A DNA stretch of 64,000 bases from NCBI RefSeq assembly GCF_003123725.1, contig NZ_QETA01000009.1, positions 20,713-84,712 on the forward strand. Direction: 5' to 3'. The stretch comes from Corticimicrobacter populi (GTDB lineage Bacteria; Pseudomonadota; Gammaproteobacteria; Burkholderiales; Burkholderiaceae_B). The notes beneath the pieces were generated by a model, which ran no database searches, was not told the DNA's origin, and saw only the letters and a program-made list of their open reading frames with translations. A program made the translations under genes and the position numbers. This document shows positions 27,187 through 36,445 of the stretch, piece by piece (positions within the stretch are counted from its first letter, which is position 1; each line of letters begins with the position of its first letter).

Positions 27187-29220
27187 TCACATCCTCCAGG
27201 TCAGTCGCAGCCCTACCTCGCGCGGCGGGCTGTAGATGGTCACGAGACCGTTGAGAAAGCCGATCGCATCGTAGGTCCGGTCAGCCACGTTGTTGACGTA
27301 CAGCGTCGCATCGACCGTATCGAACTGATAACCGGCACTGAGATTGACGATGCCGAACCCGGCGCGGCGATAGTCATTCGCCGCATCCAGGTATACCTTG
27401 CCAGCTCCCTGCACCCTGGCCTGGGCATACCAGCCCCCGGCAGACTGGTAGCGCAACCCGGCATAGCCGCTGAGCTGCGGCGAGAACGGATTGCGGTTGC
27501 CACCATAATCGGCCGTACCATCCTGGAAGCGACGGAAGCGGCTCTGGTTGAACGCCAGCCCTGCCTGCAACTGCCAGCCCCGATCCAGCCACAGCGACAT
27601 ATCGAACTCCGCCCCCAGCGACCGGCCGGATGCGGCATTGGTCATGAATACCTGGCCAGGCAGGCCCATCTGCTGTACCTGCATCTGGCGTATGGTCATG
27701 TAGTAGAGCGAGGCACCATACTGCAGCCGTTCGTCAAACGCATGGCCCTTGGCACCCATTTCGAACGCCAGTACCTTTTCGGGATCGTAGTCGCGGTAAG
27801 CGGCCGGAGCGAACGCATTGAAACCCCCGGCGCGATAACCTTCGGAGACACTGGCATAGAAAGCGGTCTGGGGCCGCCAGGCATAGTGAACGGCCAGCTT
27901 GGGCGAAAAACGGGTCCATCCACGCGACTGCCCACTTTCACCCGGCAGGTCGAAATCCACGCTGCTGTGCTCGATCCGCCCGCCCGCCGTCACCGACCAG
28001 GCACCGCCGAGCGGGACGGTCCAGTGCGTGAACAGGGCCGACGTACGGCTTTTCTGGCGCGCCTCGGTGCGCACCAGGGCCATCGGCGTCTTCTGGGCAA
28101 AACGCAGATCCTGGGTATCCCGGTCCAGGTAGAGGCCCGCCAGCCAGCTTGCCTCGCCTGCCGTGCCCTCAAGGCGCAATTCCTGCGACACGCCCTTGAA
28201 GTCATGATCCCGGCCGATATGCATCATGTCGGCCGGCATGAAATCGGTATCCTGCTGCAAATCGTCCTTGTAGGTATTGCGCGCACTGATGGCACGCAGC
28301 CTGAGTCCTGACTCGAACTCATGGGCGACATCCAGCGACAGCGTGCGGGCACGGGAACGATTCCAGCCATCCGTGCCGGAGCGGACTTCGGCGCGTGGTG
28401 CCGACGGCGACCCCCACAGCGAGGCATCGTCATCGTAATCGGCCCGCGTATGGCGCAGCACCACGTCCGTGCGCACGCCGGGCGTCCAGCGCAGAACCAG
28501 CCTGCCGCTGCGGCGCAACTGCCCGCCCAGTTCTTCGTCCCGGTAGGTATTGTCGATGAAACCATCCTGCCGGGTCACGCCACCGGCCACGCCGATATAC
28601 AGGCTGTCTTCACTCACCGGGGTACTGACATCGAACTGCAGTCCACGCCGACCGTGGTTGCCCAGGTTACCGGACACCATGGCATATGGCTCGTTGCCGG
28701 GCTTGCGAGTCTGGATACTGATCACGCCGGCCTCAGCATTGCGCCCGTACAAGGTGGACTGCGGCCCTTTCAGCACCTCGACCTGCTCCACGCCCAGCAG
28801 GGGATCATCGAAACCCTGCGCGCGCAAGGTCGGCACGCCATCCACCACCAGCGCCACCGACGACGAAAAGGAGGTCACGTTGGCACTCAGCCCACGCATC
28901 ACCGGCGGCATCAGGCCGGATTGCCCCATCGGCTGAAAACCGAGCCCGGTCATCATGCCGGGCAAGGCATCCAGCCCCTGCGCACCCTCGGCCTGCAGGT
29001 CGTCACCGGAGATCACGGCAATGGCAGCAGGCACGTCCTGCAGCAGTTGATCGCGTTTCTGCGCACTCACCACGATGGGAGCCAGCGCAGCCGGCCCGGA
29101 CCTGTCCACCGATGCCGGCTGCGCCCACGTCGCCCGCCACGGCAACAAGATACTGCAGCCCCCCGCCGCCACCAGAATCACAACGCCCAAGCGCCGGCCC
29201 GGCCCAGCAAAAATATCCAT
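27187..29220 (-). CDS. FyuA-like TonB-dependent siderophore receptor
   Basis: This 677-residue outer-membrane receptor has a signal peptide ending A-T-W-A-Q. Its plug is like that of the yersiniabactin receptor FyuA: V-V-S-A-Q-K-R, then V-M-R-G-L-S, then Y-V/L-V-V-D-G-V-P, then V-L-K-G-P-Q-S-T-L-Y-G-R-N-A-E-A-G-V-I-S-I. The barrel follows, with the late motif L-Y-V-N-N-V-A-D-R-T-Y, and ends in R-L-T-W-R-M. Next to it lie a divergent AraC regulator of the YbtA/PchR kind and downstream methyltransferase and MFS genes. This is the layout of a siderophore-use locus, but no biosynthetic genes are present in the window. Confidence 0.88.
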   Translation of the reverse strand: MDIFAGPGRRLGVVILVAAGGCSILLPWRATWAQPASVDRSGPAALAPIVVSAQKRDQLLQDVPAAIAVISGDDLQAEGAQGLDALPGMMTGLGFQPMGQSGLMPPVMRGLSANVTSFSSSVALVVDGVPTLRAQGFDDPLLGVEQVEVLKGPQSTLYGRNAEAGVISIQTRKPGNEPYAMVSGNLGNHGRRGLQFDVSTPVSEDSLYIGVAGGVTRQDGFIDNTYRDEELGGQLRRSGRLVLRWTPGVRTDVVLRHTRADYDDDASLWGSPSAPRAEVRSGTDGWNRSRARTLSLDVAHEFESGLRLRAISARNTYKDDLQQDTDFMPADMMHIGRDHDFKGVSQELRLEGTAGEASWLAGLYLDRDTQDLRFAQKTPMALVRTEARQKSRTSALFTHWTVPLGGAWSVTAGGRIEHSSVDFDLPGESGQSRGWTRFSPKLAVHYAWRPQTAFYASVSEGYRAGGFNAFAPAAYRDYDPEKVLAFEMGAKGHAFDERLQYGASLYYMTIRQMQVQQMGLPGQVFMTNAASGRSLGAEFDMSLWLDRGWQLQAGLAFNQSRFRRFQDGTADYGGNRNPFSPQLSGYAGLRYQSAGGWYAQARVQGAGKVYLDAANDYRRAGFGIVNLSAGYQFDTVDATLYVNNVADRTYDAIGFLNGLVTIYSPPREVGLRLTWRM

Positions 29221-29301
29221 AGATACCGTCCAAACAGAAAGAAGAAAGATCGCTCTCCTGCCGGAAAACGATCACTGCGGGACAGACGCCCGCCGTCTCT
29301 C

Positions 29302-29336
29302 TATAATAGGCATCATCAATAATGAATATCATTCAT
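29302..29336 (+). promoter_or_regulatory. Promoter -10 with overlapping Fur-box-like palindrome
   Basis: A perfect TATAAT lies at 29302-29307, and 14 bases further downstream sits the palindrome ATGAAT-ATC-ATTCAT (29322-29336). This resembles a Fur operator (GATAATGATAATCATTATC) with its AT-rich inverted repeat. It is in the gap between the FyuA-like receptor and the AraC regulator, so it could control both. The -35 element (GGGACA at the right spacing) is poor, as expected for an activator-dependent promoter. Confidence 0.6.
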
Positions 29337-29342
29337 ATTCGT

Positions 29343-30269
29343 ATGGCAACCGCATCCTTTCATATGCGAACCGCACAGGACGACGTCACCGGGCAGGAAA
29401 CAGGTCCGTGCCTCACGCGCACCTTGCCTGCCATCCAGGACTTCCGGCTGCTCTATACCGAGTATCGACCGGATCGCGACCTGGCCGAAGCCAGTCGCCA
29501 GCAACCGGCACGCCCACTCATGGTGCTGACGTTCGGCCTGGAAGGAGAATCGGCTTTCCGCAACCGCAGCGGGACCGAACTGGTTTTCAAGCCCGGCCAT
29601 GCCACCCTGACGGCATTCCGCACCAGCGATGGCGCACGCCACTACCAGGGCAAGCGTGCCGTCCGGCAGTTGCGCATGATCGTGCCTCAGGATGCCCTGG
29701 CACAGTATTGCGAGCCAGGCACCGATATGCCACTGCCCGACACGGACATCCTGCAACTGTCGGCCAGGCCGTTGTCATCCAGTGATCACAACGCGCTCGA
29801 AGCACTGCTGTGCCAGGCCAGCCGGCCCCGGCCGGACCGACTGCAATTGCATATCCTGATGCTGCAGTTGCTGGCCGGGCAATTGCCGGTCGGACCTGCC
29901 GCCCTCGACTCGCAACGCCCGCTGGGGCAGCGCGAATTGGACCGTATCGACCTGGCCTACCGGTTGCTGGCGGAAGAACTGGGCCAGCCGCTGTCGATCA
30001 CGGCGCTGGCCGCCCGGGTCGGCCTCAATGTGAACAAGTTGCGCCAGGGATTTGCGACGCGTTTCCGGGCCAGCCCCGGACAGGTGCTGCTGATGCTGCG
30101 CATGCGCAAGGCGCAGGCGCTGCTGCAGGCCGGCTGCCAGGTCGCCGAAGCGGCCTATGCCGTCGGATACGGCCATCCCAGCAACTTCAGCGCCGCGTTC
30201 AGCCGGTTCCACGGCTATCCGCCGAAAGCGGTATTCAAGGTGCCACGCAACCTGCCGGCACACGGCTAG
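29343..30269 (+). CDS. AraC-family regulator, PchR/YbtA type
   Basis: This protein of about 308 residues has a ligand-sensing N-terminal half and two helix-turn-helix motifs at the C-terminus: L-S-I-T-A-L-A-A-R-V-G-L-N-V-N-K-L and V-A-E-A-A-Y-A-V-G-Y-G-H-P-S-N-F-S. The AraC end motif F-H-G-Y-P-P-K is intact. Regulators of this type activate their adjacent siderophore receptor when the ferric siderophore is inside the cell. The start is uncertain. An ATG at 29322 lies inside the Fur-like palindrome and the likely leader, so I prefer 29343; 29364 is also possible and none has a clear ribosome binding site. Confidence 0.85.
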   Translation: MATASFHMRTAQDDVTGQETGPCLTRTLPAIQDFRLLYTEYRPDRDLAEASRQQPARPLMVLTFGLEGESAFRNRSGTELVFKPGHATLTAFRTSDGARHYQGKRAVRQLRMIVPQDALAQYCEPGTDMPLPDTDILQLSARPLSSSDHNALEALLCQASRPRPDRLQLHILMLQLLAGQLPVGPAALDSQRPLGQRELDRIDLAYRLLAEELGQPLSITALAARVGLNVNKLRQGFATRFRASPGQVLLMLRMRKAQALLQAGCQVAEAAYAVGYGHPSNFSAAFSRFHGYPPKAVFKVPRNLPAHG

Positions 30270-30301
30270 GGTGTATCGGCATTCATCTTGCGGTAGAACC
30301 G

Positions 30302-31864
30302 CTACAGTCGGAACACCGCCAGAGTGCGTCCCAGCACGCCGGCATTCCGATTCATCTGTTCGGCAGAGGCCACGCTGGCCTCGACCAGTGTGGCATTCTG
30401 CTGCGTGACTTTGTCCAGAGACGCCACGGCCTGGTTGACCTGTTCGATCCCTGTATTCTGCTCGTTGGCAGCCAAATCGATCTGGCCCATGAGTTCGTTG
30501 ACATGCGCCACCGACGCCACCACTTGCTCTATCACACTAGCCACCGATGCCATCTGCTGCACGCCGTGGCCGACCTGCGTACCCGACTGGCCGATCAGCC
30601 GGCGGATCTGCTGTGCCGCATCTGCACTGCGCTGTGCCAGGGCCCGCACCTCGTTGGCCACAATGGCGAAGCCCCGGCCCTGCTCGCCCGCACGGGCGGC
30701 TTCCACGGCAGCATTGAGCGCCAGGATATTGGTCTGGGCAGCAATACCCTCGATCACTTCGATGATCTGTGCCATCTGACGCGACGATTGCTCGATGGCA
30801 CGCATGGCAGCATCCACCTGGCCCACAGCATCGCCACCATCCTGTGCCAGACTGGCACTGCGATTGCTTTCGACCAGTACTTCCTGCACAGTATCCAGCG
30901 ACTGACGTACCGTGGCGGCCAGCTCCTCCATCGAAGCCGCCGTCTGCTCCAGGCTGGCGGCCTGGGCATCGGTACGTGCGGCCAGATCATTGGCACCATG
31001 CGCCAATTCTGCGGATATATTGCCAAAACTGCCTATCTCCACCCGTGCATCACCCACCACGGCACGGAGATTCAGCTGTATCTGCCGCAGGCGCTCGGTC
31101 AACTGCCCCATCGGATGACGGCGTTGCGCATATTCGATGGGCGTCTCCAGGTTGCAACCGGCAATGTCGCGCGCCAGCAGATTGGCTTCCTTCCAAGTTT
31201 GTGTCATGCAACGGTCGAAACGCACCACCACCAGCACGGCCAGCGCCGCTACCAGGGCGGTATGCCAGGACAGCAGGCTGCCGGTGCCTGGCAGCGGCAC
31301 CACCGTCGGCAGCAATGCCACGGCCACCAGTCCGGCCACCATGGCCCCCAGCCGTTGCGTGAGCGTCGCCCGGTGCAGTTTGCCCAGCCAGTCGCGCCAC
31401 CCGGTGTGACGCACCCTGCCGCCATGCAGGCGGAATGTGGAGCGCCCCGCCTCGCGTTCATGCCGGAGACGATCGTACAGCGCCACGGCAGCCCGCACCT
31501 CTTCGTGTTCGGCTTTGCAGCGTACCGACATGTAGCCCTTGGGCTTGCCATTTTCCATGATGGGCGTCACGCTGGCGCGCACCCAGTAATAATCGCCGTT
31601 CTTGCGCCGATTCTTGACAATCCCCGTCCAACTGCGCCCACGCCCGACCGTAGCCCACATATCGGCAAATGCCTCGGGCGGCATATCGGGATGCCTGACC
31701 TTGTTGTGTGGCTGACCGATCAGTTCTTCCATCGAAAACCCGCTGACCCGGCAAAAGGCAGCATTGCAATGAGTAATGACACCTCGACTGTCCGTCGTGG
31801 ACATCAGCAGTTCGTTGCCGGGAAGCGGGTATTCAGTCGTCGTGACAGGCTGGTTCAGGCGCAT
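30302..31864 (-). CDS. aer: PAS-containing aerotaxis-type chemoreceptor
   Basis: This protein of about 520 residues starts M-R-L-N-Q-P-V-T, as Aer proteins do. The PAS domain (residues about 10-115) has the FAD-pocket stretch G-V-I-T-H-C-N-A-A-F and H-P-D-M-P-P-E-A-F. Two close membrane segments (about 160-210), a HAMP-like linker and the methyl-accepting signalling hairpin follow, with the conserved tip [13 protein letters not shown]. There is no periplasmic ligand domain, so it should sense redox or oxygen from the cytoplasmic side and signal through CheW/CheA. No che genes are in the window. The longer frame upstream adds 25 residues that are not Aer-like. Confidence 0.9.
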   Translation of the reverse strand: MRLNQPVTTTEYPLPGNELLMSTTDSRGVITHCNAAFCRVSGFSMEELIGQPHNKVRHPDMPPEAFADMWATVGRGRSWTGIVKNRRKNGDYYWVRASVTPIMENGKPKGYMSVRCKAEHEEVRAAVALYDRLRHEREAGRSTFRLHGGRVRHTGWRDWLGKLHRATLTQRLGAMVAGLVAVALLPTVVPLPGTGSLLSWHTALVAALAVLVVVRFDRCMTQTWKEANLLARDIAGCNLETPIEYAQRRHPMGQLTERLRQIQLNLRAVVGDARVEIGSFGNISAELAHGANDLAARTDAQAASLEQTAASMEELAATVRQSLDTVQEVLVESNRSASLAQDGGDAVGQVDAAMRAIEQSSRQMAQIIEVIEGIAAQTNILALNAAVEAARAGEQGRGFAIVANEVRALAQRSADAAQQIRRLIGQSGTQVGHGVQQMASVASVIEQVVASVAHVNELMGQIDLAANEQNTGIEQVNQAVASLDKVTQQNATLVEASVASAEQMNRNAGVLGRTLAVFRL

Positions 31865-31979
31865 GGTCTGGCAGTGCGTGGCGTGAATCGGGCGAACAGC
31901 AAGAATTCGCATTTGACTCAGCAGTGCCACACACCGCATTGACCTGTATCAAAATCTATCTATATACCGATATGTCGCT

Positions 31980-32654
31980 TCAGTCAGGCTGGACACCGTA
32001 GCGTGCGCGATACGTCAGGACGGCATCGCGATGCTCTGTAAAACGCGTGTCATCATCCAGCAGACCCAGGATATCCTCCAGTGAAGCGATGCTGACCACC
32101 GGAATACCGTACTGGCGCTCGACTTCCTGCACGGCGGAATAGGCCGCCAGCGCATCGTCCTTGCCGGCTCGTTCACGCCGATCCATGGCGATCAGCACGG
32201 CTGCCGGCTCGGCACCGGCCGCACGGATGATATCAACCGATTCTCGCACCGAAGTGCCGGCCGTGATCACATCGTCAATGATGACCACGCGCCCCGTCAG
32301 CGGTGCACCCACCAGCGTACCGCCTTCGCCATGATCCTTGGCTTCCTTGCGATTGAAGGCGAATGGCACGTCGCGCCCTTGCAGGCCGGCATGCCCGGCC
32401 AGCGCCACGGCCGTGGTCGCCGCCAGCGAGATGCCCTTGTAGGCAGGGCCGAACAGCATGTCGAACGAGACACCGGACTTGACCAGCGCATCTGCGTAGA
32501 ACTGCGCCAGGCGGCCGATGGAAGCGCCGCTGTTGAACAGTCCGGCATTGAAGAAATAGGGACTGACGCGACCGGACTTGGTCACGAAACTGCCAAACCG
32601 CAACACCCCCTGGTCCAGGGCGAAACGGACGAAATCACGACGAAAATCTGACAT
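31980..32654 (-). CDS. pyrE: Orotate phosphoribosyltransferase
   Basis: This enzyme joins orotate to PRPP in pyrimidine synthesis. The 224-residue protein contains the PRPP-binding signature [13 protein letters not shown] (about residues 124-136), the G-P-A-Y-K-G-I-S-L motif and the flexible-loop [13 protein letters not shown]. The ATG at 32654 has GGA at a good distance; an ATG four codons earlier is less likely. It stands alone on the minus strand between aer and the CusF-like gene. Confidence 0.96.
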   Translation of the reverse strand: MSDFRRDFVRFALDQGVLRFGSFVTKSGRVSPYFFNAGLFNSGASIGRLAQFYADALVKSGVSFDMLFGPAYKGISLAATTAVALAGHAGLQGRDVPFAFNRKEAKDHGEGGTLVGAPLTGRVVIIDDVITAGTSVRESVDIIRAAGAEPAAVLIAMDRRERAGKDDALAAYSAVQEVERQYGIPVVSIASLEDILGLLDDDTRFTEHRDAVLTYRARYGVQPD

Positions 32655-32721
32655 GACGATATCCACGAAGCAAATGCGAAACCGCCATTATCGCCCAGTC
32701 GTCGCCACGTTCGGACGTGTT

Positions 32722-33045
32722 TCAGGGCTGGCGTACGGTAATGGCAATCACCACGTACTTGCCATCACGGCGTTCGGCCGTGAATGTCACCCGATCGCCC
32801 GGTTTGATCTGGCCCGCCAGCTCTGCAGGATCGGCCTGGTAAACCAGGGTCATGGCAGGCAGCTCCAGAACCGCAATCGCCTCGTGCTTGATGGTGATCT
32901 TGCCTTGCTGGGCATCCGTACGACGCACCTCGCCGCTGGCTGTCGCCTGCTGTGCCCAGGCACCGCTCGCAGGCAACCATGCCGCCATGCCCAGCAACGC
33001 TACCGCAGTGATACGTGTCCATCCGCTCATCAGACGGGTCTTCAT
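32722..33045 (-). CDS. CusF-like periplasmic copper-binding protein
   Basis: This 107-residue secreted protein has a signal peptide ending G-A-W-A-Q and the small beta-barrel CusF domain. The metal-binding region shows K-H-E-A-I-A-V-L-E-L-P-A-M-T-L, where the His and the Met of P-A-M-T correspond to the Cu(I)/Ag(I) ligands of CusF. The usual second Met and the aromatic cap are less clear. The gene stands alone, without the cusCBA efflux genes that it normally serves, so it is either an orphan chaperone or works with an efflux pump encoded elsewhere. Confidence 0.82.
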   Translation of the reverse strand: MKTRLMSGWTRITAVALLGMAAWLPASGAWAQQATASGEVRRTDAQQGKITIKHEAIAVLELPAMTLVYQADPAELAGQIKPGDRVTFTAERRDGKYVVIAITVRQP

Positions 33046-33179
33046 GATGCATTCCCCTTATTCGATGGAATCTCCCGCCGATTGTACCTGCTGCCTTAGC
33101 TGCCCCGTGGCAGCCATGTCTTTGCGCTGCTTTCCTGCTATCGTTGCCGGATAACAGAACAAGGTGGAAGGAACGCGCC

Positions 33180-34670
33180 ATGACCTACCTGCTGGCCCTT
33201 GACCAGGGCACCTCCAGCTCCCGCAGCATCGTTTTCGACGAACACGGCTACGCCGTGTCCAGCGCCCAGGCGGAGTTGCCCCAGCACTATCCCCAGCCGG
33301 CCTGGGTCGAGCACGATCCCCTCGATATCTGGCGCAGCCAGCTCGAAACCGCCCGCCAGGCACTGCGCCAGGCCAGTCTGGACGCCAGCCGTATCCGCGC
33401 CATCGGCATCACCAACCAGCGCGAAACCACGCTACTTTGGAATCGCCATACCGGCCAGCCGCTGCATCGTGCCCTGGTCTGGCAGGATCGGCGTACCGAA
33501 GCCTTCTGCGCTGCGCTGCGTGACCAGGGTCGGGCCCCCCTGATCCGGGAAAAGACCGGCCTGGTGCTCGATGCCTATTTCTCGGCACCCAAGCTGCGCT
33601 GGCTGCTGGACAATGTCACCGGTGCGCGAGATGCCGCCGAACGTGGCGAACTGGCCTTCGGCACCATCGACACCTGGTTGATCTGGCAACTGACACAAGG
33701 CCGGGTCCATGCCACCGATGTCAGCAATGCTTCGCGCACGCTGCTGTTCGATATCGAGCGCAGCGACTGGAGCGACGAACTGCTCGGTCTGTTCAACATC
33801 CCGCGCAGCGTGCTGCCCGAAGTCAGGCCCTCGGCTGCCGACTACGGCACGACTGCGCCGGAACTGTTCGGCCAGCCCATCCGCATCGCCGGGGTCGCCG
33901 GCGACCAGCAAAGTGCCCTCTTCGGCCAGGCCTGCCACAAGCCAGGCCAGGTCAAGAATACCTATGGCACGGGTTGCTTCATGCTCATGCACACCGGCGA
34001 CCAGCGGCATACGTCCAGGCATGGCCTGATCACCACCCGCGCCGCCCAGCCCTCGGCCGATGCACAGTACGCCCTCGAAGGCAGCGTCTTCATCGGCGGT
34101 GCCGTCGTGCAATGGCTGCGGGATGGCTTGCGCTGCATCCGCGCCAGCACCGAGATCGAGGCGCTGGCCGCCAGCGTGCCCGACAGCGATGGCGTGGTGT
34201 TCGTGCCGGCCTTCGGCGGACTGGGTGCCCCCTATTGGGAACCCGAGGCACGCGGCACCATCACCGGCCTGACACGGGGTGCCACAGCGGCTCACATCGC
34301 CCGCGCCGCACTGGAAAGCATCGCCTTCCAGAGCACGGCCCTGCTGCGCGCCATGCGCCAGGATGCCGAACAGCAGGGCCTGGACATCCACGAACTGCGG
34401 GTCGATGGCGGTGCCTGCGTCAACAACCTGCTGATGCAGTTCCAGGCCGATCTGCTCGGCATCCCCGTGGTGCGTCCAGCCCACATCGAGACCACTGCGC
34501 TCGGTGCCGCCTATCTGGCCGGCATCGGCTCGGGGCTGTATCTCGACCTGGACACCATCGCAGCGCGCTGGCGCACAGACGCCGTCTTCACACCCGTCAT
34601 GTCGCGAGACCAGGCCGAAGGCCGCATGGCTCAATGGGAACACGCCGTGCGCCAGGCGACGGCGCGCTGA
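33180..34670 (+). CDS. glpK: Glycerol kinase
   Basis: This 496-residue FGGY-family kinase phosphorylates glycerol to glycerol-3-phosphate. The N-terminal phosphate-binding motif [10 protein letters not shown] and the FGGY signatures ([12 protein letters not shown] and the C-terminal [15 protein letters not shown]) are present. The ATG at 33180 is preceded by GGAAGGAA at about 8 bases, which decides the start against the longer frame. A sulfite-exporter-type permease gene follows after 15 bases. No glpF or glpD is nearby. Confidence 0.96.
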   Translation: MTYLLALDQGTSSSRSIVFDEHGYAVSSAQAELPQHYPQPAWVEHDPLDIWRSQLETARQALRQASLDASRIRAIGITNQRETTLLWNRHTGQPLHRALVWQDRRTEAFCAALRDQGRAPLIREKTGLVLDAYFSAPKLRWLLDNVTGARDAAERGELAFGTIDTWLIWQLTQGRVHATDVSNASRTLLFDIERSDWSDELLGLFNIPRSVLPEVRPSAADYGTTAPELFGQPIRIAGVAGDQQSALFGQACHKPGQVKNTYGTGCFMLMHTGDQRHTSRHGLITTRAAQPSADAQYALEGSVFIGGAVVQWLRDGLRCIRASTEIEALAASVPDSDGVVFVPAFGGLGAPYWEPEARGTITGLTRGATAAHIARAALESIAFQSTALLRAMRQDAEQQGLDIHELRVDGGACVNNLLMQFQADLLGIPVVRPAHIETTALGAAYLAGIGSGLYLDLDTIAARWRTDAVFTPVMSRDQAEGRMAQWEHAVRQATAR

Positions 34671-34685
34671 CCGGGAGAACATGAC

Positions 34686-35453
34686 ATGGACATGAGTCAA
34701 CTGGCCCTGATGGACAGCGTGCTGCTGCTCGTCGCCGCCCTGGCCGGCGGCCTGCTCAATGCCATCGCCGGCGGCGGCAGTTTCCTGACCTTTCCTGCGC
34801 TGGTCTATGTCGGCGTGCCCCCCGTCGCCGCCAACGCCACGGGTACGCTGGCGCTGCTGCCCGGCTACCTGTCGGCCACCTATGCCTTTCGCAACCACAT
34901 GGCCCCGCCACCGGGGATGTCCTGGCTCGGAGTGCTGGGTATCTCGGCGCTGGGCGGCGGGCTGGGAGCGGCGTTGCTGGTCATCACGCCCGATGCCGGC
35001 TTCCAGCGTATCGTGCCCTGGCTCCTGCTGGTCGCCACCGTCGCCTTCGCGGCCAGCGACTGGTTGCTCGGGCGCATCTACCGGGCAGGTCGCGCCGTGC
35101 CGGCCGTGGTGGCCCGTGCCGTACTGTTCGGCGTCACGCTCTATGGTGGTTACTTCAACGGTGGCGTCGGCATCCTGCTGCTGGCGGCCCTGGGCCTGGT
35201 AGGCATGCGTGACATGGGCATGGCCAATGGTGCCAAGAACCTGGTGTCATTCGTGCTGACCCTGATCGCCGTCATCCTGTACGCACGGGCCGACGTGCTG
35301 GTCTGGCCCCTGGCACTGCCGATGATGCTGGCCGGTATCGTCGGCGGCCTGCTCGGCGGTATCCTGGGACGCCGCCTGCCCCGACGGCTGGTGCGTGCCG
35401 TGGTCATCCTGACCGGTGCCATCATGACGGTGGTGTTCTTCCTGAAAGCCTGA
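34686..35453 (+). CDS. TauE/SafE family sulfite exporter-type permease
   Basis: This 255-residue protein has about eight membrane helices and the TauE/SafE signatures A-G-G-L-L-N-A-I-A-G-G-G-S-F-L-T-F-P near the N-terminus and G-Y-F-N-G-G-V-G-I-L-L in the second half. The family is linked to export of sulfite, sulfoacetate or other organic anions, and the substrate here is unknown. It probably shares a transcript with glpK (15-base gap, GGGAGA ribosome binding site), though a functional link is not evident. Confidence 0.85.
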   Translation: MDMSQLALMDSVLLLVAALAGGLLNAIAGGGSFLTFPALVYVGVPPVAANATGTLALLPGYLSATYAFRNHMAPPPGMSWLGVLGISALGGGLGAALLVITPDAGFQRIVPWLLLVATVAFAASDWLLGRIYRAGRAVPAVVARAVLFGVTLYGGYFNGGVGILLLAALGLVGMRDMGMANGAKNLVSFVLTLIAVILYARADVLVWPLALPMMLAGIVGGLLGGILGRRLPRRLVRAVVILTGAIMTVVFFLKA

Positions 35454-35497
35454 TCTCAGGGATATCCCGATTGTGCGTCGGAACTCGCACGGATAAT

Positions 35498-35509
35498 ATT
35501 GGCACCAAT
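35498..35509. promoter_or_regulatory. Operator-like palindrome ATTGGCACCAAT, copy 1
   Basis: The palindrome core TTGGCACCAA lies 24 bases before the hydrolase start. It directly overlaps the end of a -10-like TAATAT (35494-35499), which has TTGTGC (35471-35476) at 17-base spacing. The same core recurs at 40805 and, inverted, at 43727. I infer that it is the binding site of the GntR regulator encoded at 40096. Confidence 0.6.
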
Positions 35510-35532
35510 TTTGTAAAAAATAAAGGCCAACC

Positions 35533-36417
35533 ATGACCGACACCGCAGCACAGCCCGTCGACGCACAACACACCTTCGGACAGAAACGCGCCCGCGCCAT
35601 CTACGATCTTGGCCACAGCACCATTTTCTCGGCACGCAGCGATGCACGCTTTGCCTACTGCACCTATGTCCCACCACAACTCGACCTGGCAACCAACCCT
35701 CCCGAACTGGTCGTGGTCATGCACGGCACCGGTCGTGCCTTCACTGAATACCGCAACGCCTTTGCCAGCTTCGCCCGCTGGAACAACTGCATTATCCTGT
35801 GCCCGCTGTTCCCGGTCGGCGTCAACGGAGACGGCAACCGCGATGGTTTCAAGCAACTGCGCGAAGGAGAGATACGCTACGACGACATCCTGCTGGACAT
35901 GGTGGCCGAGGTCGGCGAGAAGTTCGGCTGCACCTTCCCGCGCTTTGCCCTGTTCGGCTACTCCGGCGGCGGCCAGTTTGCCAACCGCTTCTGCCTGCTG
36001 CACCCGACCCGCCTGTGGGCAGTCTCGATCGGCGCACCAGGTTCCGTCACGTTGCTGGACCCGTCCCAGGACTGGTGGGTTGGCACACGCGACATGCATC
36101 AGCGCTTCGGCACCACACTGGATCTTGATGCCCTGCGCGCACTCCCGGTCCACATGATCGTCGGCAAGGCCGATATCGAAACCTGGGAAATCACCCACAA
36201 GGAAGGCGGCAAGTTCTTCATGCCGGGTGCCAACGACGCAGGCAAGACACGCCCGGAACGCCTGCAGTCGTTGCGGCACAGTTTCGAGCAGGCTGGCGTA
36301 CAGGTCCATTTCGACATACTGGACAACGTGCCACACAACGGCCAGGCCTGCGTCGAGCCGGTGCAGGACTTCTTCGCGCAGGTCCTGCGCCAGATGCGAC
36401 AGCCCGGTAGCGTCTGA
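35533..36417 (+). CDS. Alpha/beta hydrolase, PHB-depolymerase/esterase-like
   Basis: This 294-residue cytoplasmic protein lacks a signal peptide. The oxyanion region is V-M-H-G-T-G (residues about 62-67), and the nucleophile elbow is G-Y-S144-G-G-G. A likely acid is Asp214 (V-G-K-A-D), and the catalytic His is His268 (V-P-H-N-G). The layout is that of poly-hydroxybutyrate depolymerase-like and feruloyl-esterase-like hydrolases, though with no secretion signal. It is the first gene of the peptide-type transporter locus, 28 bases before the permease gene, and has a palindromic operator in its promoter. I infer that it cleaves the imported compound; the real substrate is unknown. Confidence 0.8.
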   Translation: MTDTAAQPVDAQHTFGQKRARAIYDLGHSTIFSARSDARFAYCTYVPPQLDLATNPPELVVVMHGTGRAFTEYRNAFASFARWNNCIILCPLFPVGVNGDGNRDGFKQLREGEIRYDDILLDMVAEVGEKFGCTFPRFALFGYSGGGQFANRFCLLHPTRLWAVSIGAPGSVTLLDPSQDWWVGTRDMHQRFGTTLDLDALRALPVHMIVGKADIETWEITHKEGGKFFMPGANDAGKTRPERLQSLRHSFEQAGVQVHFDILDNVPHNGQACVEPVQDFFAQVLRQMRQPGSV

Positions 36418-36445
36418 AACCCGATTGCCCTGACTGGAGCTCGCC

